A stretch of DNA of 50,002 nucleotides. It comes from Bacillota bacterium. Lineage in GTDB: Bacteria; Bacillota; Clostridia; Lachnospirales; Lachnospiraceae. The stretch is from assembly GCA_023418475.1 (NCBI GenBank), contig JAEZZO010000063.1:1-50002 (forward strand), read 5' to 3'. The first letter of the stretch is position 1. The number at the start of each line of letters is the position of its first letter. Shown piece after piece: positions 42,815-50,002 of the stretch. The notes beneath the pieces were generated by a model, which ran no database searches, was not told the origin of the DNA, and worked only from the letters and a program-made list of their open reading frames with translations. The position numbers and the translations under genes are program-made.

Positions 42815-43048
42815 GATTTTAATCAGTTGTTGAATATTTTGGCTGTATTTTACAAATCACTTATATGGAAGTATTATTAATTGCTTAACCTGGAGTAAAA
42901 ACTCCTGGCAATAAAGGATTCTAAATATTAATTCTAAACAACAGGAGAGAAAAGCTCCTGAAAACTTTTTGAAAGGGTTTCCTTTTCAGAAAACTTATAT
43001 CGTTTTGCTATTATCTAAAACTATTAAAACACATTGGAGGATTATAAC
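42815..43048. other. fabH-acpP intergenic region with small hairpins
   Basis: The 234-bp gap has several short stems (GGAGT/ACTCC near 42891-42906, CAGGAG/CTCCTG near 42942-42960, AAAGG/CCTTT near 42971-42986). They could shape processing of the abundant acpP message. No further FabT palindrome is recognised here. Confidence 0.35.
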
Positions 43049-43285
43049 ATGGATTTCGAGAAAATTAAAGCAGTAGTTGCAGAACAGTTAGGTGTTGAGG
43101 TATCGGAGCTTACAGAAGAAACGTCTTTAAAGGATGATTTAAATGCGGATTCACTTGATCTTTTCCAGATTATTATGTCACTGGAAGAAGAGTTCGGAAT
43201 TGAAATTCCCACAGAAGATGCAGAAAGCATCAGCACAATCGGTGATATTAAAAAATATATCGCAAAAAGAGGCGAAGAAGAATAA
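43049..43285 (+). CDS. acpP: Acyl carrier protein
   Basis: ACP carries growing acyl chains on phosphopantetheine. The 78-residue acidic, four-helix protein has the attachment serine in NADSLDLFQ (Ser35) and conserved flanks (LKDDL, EEEFGIEIP). TTGGAGG lies nine bases before the ATG at 43049. It lies between fabH and fabK, as in many Firmicutes. Confidence 0.97.
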   Translation: MDFEKIKAVVAEQLGVEVSELTEETSLKDDLNADSLDLFQIIMSLEEEFGIEIPTEDAESISTIGDIKKYIAKRGEEE

Positions 43286-43312
43286 GGCAGACAATTGCTT
43301 AGAAGAGGATAA

Positions 43313-43340
43313 CGTAATCCGGGAGATTACCCGGATTACG
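43313..43340 (+). other. Perfect 11-bp hairpin after acpP
   Basis: CGTAATCCGGG (43313-43323) and CCCGGATTACG (43330-43340) flank a six-base loop, 28 bases after the acpP stop. No T run follows, so it more likely protects the 3' end of an acpP message than terminates transcription. Confidence 0.65.
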
Positions 43341-43488
43341 CTAAATCTGTCAGCCAAAACAATTGATATATTTCTCGTGCTTGTAATAAGAATGCAAAAC
43401 CAAAAGTAATGCAATTGTTTTGTGTCTGCGTAATCACGCTACAAAACCGGAATGCGCAAAATAAACAGCGCATCAATGGAGGATAACA

Positions 43489-44421
43489 ATGAAATCACGT
43501 ATCTGTGAGTTATTAAATATAGAGTACCCAATCTTTCAGGGAGCAATGGCCAGGATTTCCGATGCATCGTTAGCGTCAGCAGTATCCGAAGCCGGAGGCC
43601 TTGGAATCATTGCGGGAGGAACTGCGCCAGTTGATTACGTCCGTGCAGAGGTAAGAAAGGCGAAGCAGCTTACCAATAAACCATTTGGTGTGAACATAAT
43701 GCTGCTCAGTGAATTTGCAGAGGATATCGCAAGGATGGTATGCGAGGAAGATGTGAAAGTGGTGACTACCGGAGCTGGAGCACCGGGTAAATACATGGAG
43801 CAATGGAAAGCAAGAGGCATTAAGGTAATACCGGTAGTACCTTCCGTAGCGATTGCCAAAAGAATGGTACGCGGCGGAGCGGATGCTGTCATAGCTGAAG
43901 GAACTGAATCAGGCGGCCATGTTGGAGAGCTAACCACCATGGTGCTTGTGCCGCAGGTAGTTGATGCCGTCGAGGTTCCTGTAATTGCAGCAGGCGGTAT
44001 CGCTGATGGCAGAGGTGTTGCAGCAGCATTTATGCTGGGGGCGGAAGGTATCCAGGTAGGGACACGGTTTTTGAGTGCATATGAATGCACAGTACATCCA
44101 AATTATAAGCAGAAGATCTTAAGTGCAAAGGACATAGATACCGCAGTAACCGGAAGACCCACAGGACACCCGGTTCGAATATTGAAGAATAGGCTTAGCC
44201 GTCAGTTTCATGAACTGGAAGCAAATGCCGCACCGCTTAGTGATTATGAGAAACTGGGTGTAGGAGCGCTTGCCAAAGCAGTTGTTGAAGGTGATATGGA
44301 TTACGGCAGTGTTATGGCAGGACAGATCGCTGCAATCGTAAGTAAGGAACAAAGCTGCAAAGAGATTATTACAGAGATGTTTGAAGAAGCGGAGAAGCTT
44401 CTTGGCAGGGACTGGAGGTAG
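43489..44421 (+). CDS. fabK: Enoyl-ACP reductase II (FabK)
   Basis: FabK is the FMN-dependent NAD(P)H enoyl-ACP reductase that replaces FabI in many clostridia and streptococci and is insensitive to triclosan. The 310-residue TIM-barrel protein has PIFQGAMARISDASLASAVSEAG near the start, GVNIMLL near 65, AEGTESGGHVGE near 137 (catalytic histidine), and phosphate-binding AAGGIADGRG and GIQVGTRFL. TGGAGGATAAC precedes the ATG. It overlaps operationally with fabD, whose start lies two bases beyond the stop. Confidence 0.95.
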   Translation: MKSRICELLNIEYPIFQGAMARISDASLASAVSEAGGLGIIAGGTAPVDYVRAEVRKAKQLTNKPFGVNIMLLSEFAEDIARMVCEEDVKVVTTGAGAPGKYMEQWKARGIKVIPVVPSVAIAKRMVRGGADAVIAEGTESGGHVGELTTMVLVPQVVDAVEVPVIAAGGIADGRGVAAAFMLGAEGIQVGTRFLSAYECTVHPNYKQKILSAKDIDTAVTGRPTGHPVRILKNRLSRQFHELEANAAPLSDYEKLGVGALAKAVVEGDMDYGSVMAGQIAAIVSKEQSCKEIITEMFEEAEKLLGRDWR

Positions 44422-44423
44422 GG

Positions 44424-45374
44424 GTGAGTAAGACAGCATTTTTATTTGCAGGGCAGGGAGCTCAGTATATCGGCATGGGAAAAACGCTCCATGATAATCT
44501 CCCGGCCTGCCGCCAAACTTTTGAAGAAGCAAATGAGAGTCTTCATATGAATCTTACAGGTTTGATCTTTCAGGGACAGAAGGAAGAACTTGATCTTACA
44601 GAAAATACTCAGCCCAGCGTTGTAACAACAACAATAGCGGCATTTCGGGCATTATCGGAATACGGAATTAAGCCGGACTTTGCTGCAGGCTTAAGCCTAG
44701 GAGAATACTCAGCTTTAACGGCAAGCGGTGTATTTACATTATCTCAGGTTGTACCTCTGGTTCAGAAAAGAGGACGCTTCATGCAGGAAGCAGTACCGGC
44801 AGGCATTGGTAAAATGAGCGCAGTACTGGGGCTATCGGCTGATAAAGTAACAGAAGCCTGCATAGAGGCAAAGGATATTGGGATTGTGCAGCCGGCGAAT
44901 TTTAACTGTCCCGGACAGATTGTTATAGGAGGAGAAATAAAGGCTGTGGATGAGGCTGCAAGGAGATGCAAAGAAAAGGGAGCTATGAAAACGATTGATT
45001 TACCGGTAAGTGCACCTTTTCATACTTCTATGCTAAAGCCTGCCGCAGAGAAATTAAAGCTGGAACTGGAACCCATGTTCTTAGGAGAGCTTCATACACC
45101 TGTCATTTGCAATGTAAATGCGGATTTGATAAATGGAGCCGATGAAGTGAAAAACCTGCTCTATCTTCAGGTCATGAGCAGCGTATTATGGGAACAGAGT
45201 ATACGCCGGATGTTAGAAGAGGGAGTAACGAGCTTTGTGGAAATTGGTCCGGGTAAAACCCTATCCGGATTTGTAAGAAAAATTGATAGAGGACTTAATA
45301 TCTATAATGTTGAGGATATGGACTCTTTGGAGAATACGGCAAAGGCTTTGTATAAAACAGCTGGCCGAACATAG
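44424..45374 (+). CDS. fabD: Malonyl-CoA:ACP transacylase (FabD)
   Basis: FabD loads malonyl groups onto ACP. The start is GTG with GGAGG inside the fabK end, consistent with translational coupling. The 316-residue protein has FAGQGAQYIGMG, the nucleophile Ser91 in GLSLGEYSAL and catalytic His200 in SAPFHTSML. The residue before the nucleophile is leucine where enterobacterial enzymes have histidine; I recall this variant from other Firmicutes. Confidence 0.95.
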   Translation: MSKTAFLFAGQGAQYIGMGKTLHDNLPACRQTFEEANESLHMNLTGLIFQGQKEELDLTENTQPSVVTTTIAAFRALSEYGIKPDFAAGLSLGEYSALTASGVFTLSQVVPLVQKRGRFMQEAVPAGIGKMSAVLGLSADKVTEACIEAKDIGIVQPANFNCPGQIVIGGEIKAVDEAARRCKEKGAMKTIDLPVSAPFHTSMLKPAAEKLKLELEPMFLGELHTPVICNVNADLINGADEVKNLLYLQVMSSVLWEQSIRRMLEEGVTSFVEIGPGKTLSGFVRKIDRGLNIYNVEDMDSLENTAKALYKTAGRT

Positions 45375-45485
45375 TCTGGATCTATTATAGATACTAAAAT
45401 AGGTAGAACAATAAGTTCAACAATAAATCAATTTACTGATCAGTTTTACGGAAACAGGAGTTTTACAGGAAGAATGGAGAGATAT

Positions 45486-46226
45486 ATGCTGGAAGGGAAA
45501 GTTGCAGTAGTCACCGGAGCCGGTAGAGGTATCGGAAGAGCAATTGCATTACAGTTTGCGAAGTCAGGTGCAAAGGTAGTAATAAATTATCGTAACAGTA
45601 TCTCACAGGTGGAAGAACTTTTAGCGATTGTTAAAGAAGCCGGAGGCGATGCAATTGCAGTACAGGCTGATATCAGTCGGGAAGACGCAGCAAAGAAGCT
45701 TATTTCAGAAGCAACTAAGCAGTATGGCAGATTGGATATCTTAGTGAATAATGCCGGAATTACAAAGGATAATCTCTTGATGAGAATGTCGGAGGAGGAT
45801 TTTAACAGCGTTGTTGATATTAATCTGAAAGGTACCTTTTACTGTATGAAGTATGCATCCGCTGTTATGTTAAAACAAAAAAACGGCAAAATAATAAATA
45901 TTTCCTCTGTTGTAGGCATTACCGGGAATATCGGCCAGGTTAATTATGCGGCATCGAAGGCCGGAATTATCGGAATGACAAAATCAGCGGCAAGAGAGCT
46001 GGCTTCCAGAGGAATCACAGTGAATGCTGTCGCGCCGGGCTTTATTGCTTCTGATATGACGGAGCAGTTATCCGATAAAGTGAAAGAGGCAACTCTTGCA
46101 AATATACCTCTAAAACGGTATGGTGCAGCGGAGGAAGTAGCCTATGCGGTTAACTTCTTAGCTTCTGGTGCAGCAGACTATATCACGGGTCAGGTGCTTC
46201 AGGTAGATGGCGGTATGGTGATGTAA
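45486..46226 (+). CDS. fabG: 3-oxoacyl-ACP reductase (FabG)
   Basis: FabG is the NADPH-dependent ketoreductase of the elongation cycle. The start at 45486 (MLEGKVAVVTGAG) follows GGAGAG; an ATG at 45474 is an alternative. The 246-residue short-chain dehydrogenase has GAGRGIG (nucleotide binding), NNAG, and the triad Ser141, Tyr154, Lys158 (YAASK). A 111-bp gap from fabD contains a ten-base palindrome ACTGATCAGT near 45437. Confidence 0.95.
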   Translation: MLEGKVAVVTGAGRGIGRAIALQFAKSGAKVVINYRNSISQVEELLAIVKEAGGDAIAVQADISREDAAKKLISEATKQYGRLDILVNNAGITKDNLLMRMSEEDFNSVVDINLKGTFYCMKYASAVMLKQKNGKIINISSVVGITGNIGQVNYAASKAGIIGMTKSAARELASRGITVNAVAPGFIASDMTEQLSDKVKEATLANIPLKRYGAAEEVAYAVNFLASGAADYITGQVLQVDGGMVM

Positions 46227-46271
46227 AACAGAATGGGGAGTATTAATTCTCATAAAAGGAAGGAATATTGC

Positions 46272-47510
46272 ATGAATCGTAGAGTTGTAATAACAGGACT
46301 GGGAGCAGTTACCCCAATCGGTAATACTGTAAAGGAATTTTTTGAGAATGTACAGGCGGGAAAATGCGGAATAGATTTTATACAAAAATTTGATACGGAA
46401 GCATATTCTGTGAAATTAGCTGCTGAGGTAAAGAATTTTGATCCGAAAGATTACATGGAAGCAAAGGAAGCGAGAAGAATGGACCGTTTCTCCCAGCTGG
46501 CAGTTGCTGCGGCGAAGGAAGCGATGGCCGATTCCGGAATTGATACCGGCAATATTAACGCAGAACGCTTTGGCGTTATTGTTGGGTCCGGTATTGGTGC
46601 GATTGATGATATTGAGAAGGAGACAAATACCTTAAGAGATAAGGGACCAAAGCGCGTAAATCCATTGTTCATCCCTATGACGATAACGAATATGGCAGCA
46701 GGAAATATTGCGATACAGGTTGGAGCGAAAGGGATTTGCACCAATGTAGTTACAGCCTGTGCGACCGGTAATAACTGTATCGGTGAAGCATTCCGCAATA
46801 TTAAGCATGGCTATGCGGATATTATTCTGGCGGGTGGTTCGGAGGGTTCTATTACTCCTCTGGCAGTTGCCGGTTTTCAATCACTAACTGCATTATCGAC
46901 CAGTAAGGATCCCTTAAGAGCTTCCATTCCGTTCGATAAGGAAAGAGACGGCTTTGTAATGGGAGAAGGTGCAGGAATACTGGTACTGGAGGAATATGAG
47001 CACGCAGTTGCTCGTGGTGCAAAAATCTATGCAGAAGTTGCCGGATATGGTGCAACCTGCGATGCCTACCATATAACAGCTCCCTCTCCGGATGGAATGG
47101 GCGGAGCAAGAGCAATGCAGCTTGCCATGGAAGAAGCAGGGATTACCTCAAAGGAGGTTTCTTATATCAATGCTCACGGAACGAGTACACCTACCAATGA
47201 CCGTACGGAAACCGTTGCGATTAAGATTGCTCTTGGTGAGGATGCCTATAAAGTCCCGGTAAGCTCCAGTAAGTCAATGTTCGGACATTTGCTGGGTGCC
47301 GCGGGCGCCGTAGAAGCCATCGTATGTGTAAAAGCGATAGAAAATGATTTTATTCCTGCAACAATCGGCTTGACTATTCCTGATGAAGAATGTGATCTTG
47401 ACTATGTACCGGGAAAGGGCAGGAAAGCAAAGATAGCCTACGCTATGTCCAATTCACTTGGTTTTGGCGGACATAATGCTACTTTGATTTTTAAAAACAT
47501 GGAGGTATAG
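46272..47510 (+). CDS. fabF: 3-oxoacyl-ACP synthase II (FabF)
   Basis: FabF performs the elongating condensations. The start at 46272 follows AAGGAAGGA; the product begins MNRRVVITGLGAVTPIG and has 412 residues. The nucleophile is Cys163 (TACATGNNC), with histidines in NAHGTSTPTND and SMFGHLLGAAGA. Two bases separate its stop from the accB start. Confidence 0.96.
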   Translation: MNRRVVITGLGAVTPIGNTVKEFFENVQAGKCGIDFIQKFDTEAYSVKLAAEVKNFDPKDYMEAKEARRMDRFSQLAVAAAKEAMADSGIDTGNINAERFGVIVGSGIGAIDDIEKETNTLRDKGPKRVNPLFIPMTITNMAAGNIAIQVGAKGICTNVVTACATGNNCIGEAFRNIKHGYADIILAGGSEGSITPLAVAGFQSLTALSTSKDPLRASIPFDKERDGFVMGEGAGILVLEEYEHAVARGAKIYAEVAGYGATCDAYHITAPSPDGMGGARAMQLAMEEAGITSKEVSYINAHGTSTPTNDRTETVAIKIALGEDAYKVPVSSSKSMFGHLLGAAGAVEAIVCVKAIENDFIPATIGLTIPDEECDLDYVPGKGRKAKIAYAMSNSLGFGGHNATLIFKNMEV

Positions 47511-47512
47511 CT

Positions 47513-48076
47513 GTGGATTATAAAGCAATTCTGAGTTTAATGAAGGAAATGAACCATAGTGATTTAACAAAGCTTGAGATAGAAGAAGAAGGAAGCCGTA
47601 TCTGTATTGAAAAGGCATCTAATATTGTTACGATGACAGCAGCACCATATGCGCAGCAGGCACCGGAAGTACCGTATCCGGTAAATCTGGCAGCAGAGAT
47701 GACTAAGGCGGTGAAACAAAGTTTTCCTGAACAGTCCGAATACGCAGCAGAGCTTCCTATAGAGAATATGGCTGTCAATACTGCCGGTAATGCTAGTCGT
47801 AATGGCAATGCAGCGGATCTGCAGTCGCTGGAGGCAGGTATGAAGAAAATTCTATCTCCGATGGTGGGAACCTTTTATACTTCTCCTTCCCCGGATAAGT
47901 CAGCCTTTGTCAAAGTAGGAGACAGAGTGAAGAAGGGGCAGGCAGTCTGTATCATCGAAGCAATGAAACTTCTAAATGAAATAGAAAGCGACCATGACGG
48001 CGAGATTATAAAAATACTTGTAGAGAATGAAGAGATGGTAGAGTATGGACAGCCACTATTTCTAATTAAAGAATAA
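47513..48076 (+). CDS. accB: Biotin carboxyl carrier protein of acetyl-CoA carboxylase
   Basis: AccB carries carboxybiotin between AccC and the carboxyltransferase. The start is GTG with GGAGGT just upstream. The 187-residue protein has a helical N-terminal segment, an Ala/Asn-rich linker (about 40-110), and the biotinyl domain with the modified lysine Lys152 in IIEAMKLLNEI. The linker is flexible, as usual for the family. Confidence 0.95.
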   Translation: MDYKAILSLMKEMNHSDLTKLEIEEEGSRICIEKASNIVTMTAAPYAQQAPEVPYPVNLAAEMTKAVKQSFPEQSEYAAELPIENMAVNTAGNASRNGNAADLQSLEAGMKKILSPMVGTFYTSPSPDKSAFVKVGDRVKKGQAVCIIEAMKLLNEIESDHDGEIIKILVENEEMVEYGQPLFLIKE

Positions 48077-48111
48077 AGCCTCTGTAGTGTGAAAAGGAAA
48101 GGGATGAGTTT

Positions 48112-48537
48112 ATGCTTAATATAGATGAAATTCAGAAAATACTGCCTCACAGGCCGCCGTTTTTATTAATTGACCGCGTTGAAGAACTGGAACCGGGAGT
48201 AAAAGCCATTGGCAGGAAATGCGTGTCAATGAATGAACCTTTTTTTCAGGGACATTTTCCCGGTAAGGCAGTGATGCCCGGGGTTATTATCCTGGAAGCT
48301 CTGGCACAGATGGGAGTGGTATGTATGCTGACGGTTCCTGGCAATGAAGGGAAGATTGTATATTTCGGAGCAATGGATCGGGTGAAATTTAAACGGCAGG
48401 TGTTTCCTGGTGATGTATTAGCTCTGGAGGTTGAAATAACAAAGAGTAAGGGCAGCTTTGGAGTAGGAACTGCCAAAGCATCTGTGGACGGCAAGGTTGC
48501 AGTAGAAGCAATTCTTACTTTTGCAATCGAGCAGTAA
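48112..48537 (+). CDS. fabZ: 3-hydroxyacyl-ACP dehydratase (FabZ)
   Basis: FabZ dehydrates 3-hydroxyacyl-ACP. The 141-residue hot-dog fold protein has LPHRPPFLLIDRV, the catalytic His48 in FFQGHFPGKAVMPG and Glu62 in LEALAQMG. It lies between accB and accC, an arrangement seen in streptococci and clostridia. Neither fabA nor fabM is in the window, so the route to unsaturated fatty acids is not seen. Confidence 0.95.
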   Translation: MLNIDEIQKILPHRPPFLLIDRVEELEPGVKAIGRKCVSMNEPFFQGHFPGKAVMPGVIILEALAQMGVVCMLTVPGNEGKIVYFGAMDRVKFKRQVFPGDVLALEVEITKSKGSFGVGTAKASVDGKVAVEAILTFAIEQ

Positions 48538-48547
48538 GGAGACTATG

Positions 48548-49879
48548 ATGTTCAAAAAAGTATTAATAGCAAACCGTGGCGAGATTGCAGTCAGAATTAT
48601 CCGTGCATGCAGGGAAATGGGCATTGAGACAGTGGCAGTTTATTCGGAGGCTGACAAGGAGGCTTTGCATGTCATGCTGGCGGATGAAGCTGTGTGCATC
48701 GGACCGGCCAAATCCAAGGACAGTTATTTGAATATACAAAATATTATCAGTGCAACCGTACTTACAGGTGCGACTGCAATACATCCAGGCTTTGGCTTTT
48801 TGTCTGAGAACAGCTCCTTTGCCAGAATGTGTGAGGATTGTAATATCACATTTATCGGACCGAACGCGGATACGATAGATCTGTTAGGTAATAAGTCCAG
48901 AGCACGGGAAACGATGCAGAAAGCAGGGGTTCCGGTAGTTCCCGGCTCTGACGGTGAAGTTGCGACAGTTGCTAAGGCGCTGGAGCTTGCGGGCAGAATA
49001 GGCTATCCGGTTATGATTAAGGCGTCTGCCGGTGGCGGCGGTAAGGGTATGAGAGCTGTTTATAAGGAAGAGGATCTGGAAAAACTATATAACGCAGCGA
49101 AGGCCGAAGCGAAGGCTGCCTTCGCAGATGACCAGGTATATATCGAGAAACTAATTGTAAATCCTAAGCATATTGAATTTCAGATACTTGCCGACAGTCA
49201 TGGCAATGTGGTACATCTTGGTGAGAGAGATTGCTCTGTTCAGAGAAGGAATCAGAAGATGATGGAGGAATCGCCCTCAGCGATTATGACGCAGAAGCTT
49301 CGTAATGAGATGGGGGAGGCAGCTGTAAAAGCTGCGAAGGCAACCGGGTATGTGAATGCAGGTACCATTGAATTTTTATATGACAAGGGAAAATATTATT
49401 TTATGGAAATGAACACCCGTATCCAGGTGGAGCATCCGGTTACAGAACTGGTGACGGGAATTGATATGATAAAGGCACAGATTAAAATTGCATGTGGTGA
49501 AGCAATGCCATACCGGCAAGAGAATATTGAGTTTAGAGGTCATGCGATCGAATGCCGGATCAATGCCGAGGATCCGGAGAAGAACTTTATGCCATGTCCG
49601 GGCCGCGTGGAGAATGTATTATTTCCGGGAGGGTTTGGAATCCGCGTAGACAGTGCATTATATCCCGGTTATGTAGTTCCTTCCTGTTATGATTCAATGC
49701 TTGCCAAGGTAATTGCATATGGGAATGACAGGGAAGAAGCAATCGCAAGAATGAAAAGAGCATTATCCGAATTAATGATTGACGGAATTCAGACAAATGT
49801 TGATTATCAGTATGACTTACTGGAAAGAGAAGAAATTATATCCGGTCTGTATCATACAGGTTTGATTGAGGCGAAATAA
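48548..49879 (+). CDS. accC: Biotin carboxylase of acetyl-CoA carboxylase
   Basis: AccC carboxylates biotin on AccB with ATP and bicarbonate. The start at 48548 (MFKKVLIANRGEIAVRI) is best spaced from AAGGAGA; an ATG one codon earlier is possible. About 443 residues include the glycine-rich ATP loop KASAGGGGKGMR near 160, and EMNTRIQVEHPVTE near 280 with metal and catalytic residues. Its stop codon touches the first hairpin of the element at 49876-50002. accD and accA would be expected next, beyond the window. Confidence 0.96.
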   Translation: MFKKVLIANRGEIAVRIIRACREMGIETVAVYSEADKEALHVMLADEAVCIGPAKSKDSYLNIQNIISATVLTGATAIHPGFGFLSENSSFARMCEDCNITFIGPNADTIDLLGNKSRARETMQKAGVPVVPGSDGEVATVAKALELAGRIGYPVMIKASAGGGGKGMRAVYKEEDLEKLYNAAKAEAKAAFADDQVYIEKLIVNPKHIEFQILADSHGNVVHLGERDCSVQRRNQKMMEESPSAIMTQKLRNEMGEAAVKAAKATGYVNAGTIEFLYDKGKYYFMEMNTRIQVEHPVTELVTGIDMIKAQIKIACGEAMPYRQENIEFRGHAIECRINAEDPEKNFMPCPGRVENVLFPGGFGIRVDSALYPGYVVPSCYDSMLAKVIAYGNDREEAIARMKRALSELMIDGIQTNVDYQYDLLEREEIISGLYHTGLIEAK

Positions 49880-50002
49880 GTTTGAAAGCAAAAAACACTT
49901 TCAAACTATTTATTAAAGCCTATTCACTTTTTGAAAGGTCATCAAAAAGTGAATAGCACGGGTATAAGTTTGAAAGAAAATCACTTTCAAACTATTTATT
50001 AA
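49876..50002 (+). repeat. Duplicated hairpin element after accC
   Basis: AGTTTGAAAG...CTTTCAAACT hairpins (ten-bp stems) occur twice, at 49879-49907 and 49967-49993. Each is set in a near-identical context ending ATTTATTAA. Between them is a 15-bp perfect hairpin (49920-49934 with 49942-49956, seven-base loop). The first copy overlaps the accC stop. The second runs to the window edge. Confidence 0.75.

Overview
The window looks like a chromosomal segment of a low-GC, Gram-positive anaerobe, most likely a member of the Lachnospiraceae (clostridial cluster XIVa). Grounds are the AT-rich composition, strong AGGAGG-type ribosome binding sites, type III glutamine synthetase, a FabT-FabK style fatty-acid operon, YesM/YesN-type two-component control of a sugar ABC transporter, YtvI and DUF1540 proteins, and the serC-serA-DUF1015 cluster. 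The species assignment is inference; no rRNA is present.

Layout. 1-620: a minus-strand tRNA-Gly(GCC) with consensus promoter, leader hairpin and terminator, plus a stray 24-bp copy of the tRNA 3' end that carries its own terminator. 668-2429: a nitroreductase-like protein and an AraC regulator (minus strand), divergent from a heterodimeric ABC exporter (2892-6477). 6925-11637: mutY, an SH3 lipoprotein, and an ABC-2 exporter of one ATPase and two permeases. 11663-18768: YesN/YesM two-component system divergent from a three-gene oligosaccharide-type ABC importer. 18952-23243: LysR regulator divergent from leuB-leuC-leuD. 23439-26105: nucleotidyltransferase, a LysM protein with low-complexity repeats, and a DUF1540 miniprotein. 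26236-29066 (minus strand): Pit phosphate transporter, DUF47 partner and a YtvI-like permease. 29987-33449: ilvD and ilvB. 33979-37654: serC, serA, DUF1015. 38082-41065: DUF624 protein and glnN-type glutamine synthetase. 41275 to the end: fabT-fabH-acpP-fabK-fabD-fabG-fabF-accB-fabZ-accC, a nearly complete type II fatty-acid synthesis operon that probably continues with accD/accA beyond the window.

How the genes work together. The right two thirds are core anabolism: branched-chain amino acids (leuBCD, ilvD, ilvB), serine (serC, serA), nitrogen assimilation (GS III) and membrane lipid synthesis. The left third is environment-facing: exporters, sugar import and its regulators.

The most unusual content is non-coding. 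Two dispersed palindromic repeat families lie between genes. Family A has four copies of about 94-195 bp with imperfect terminal inverted repeats and a fold-back interior. Family B has three copies of about 66-127 bp, with up to three stem-loops, one with a paired base change that keeps the stem. There is also an 18-bp tandem array between ilvB and serC, a terminator inside the glnA leader, a perfect FabT-type operator at the fabT promoter, and a duplicated hairpin after accC. No CRISPR array, complete mobile element, phage or clearly new gene system is visible.
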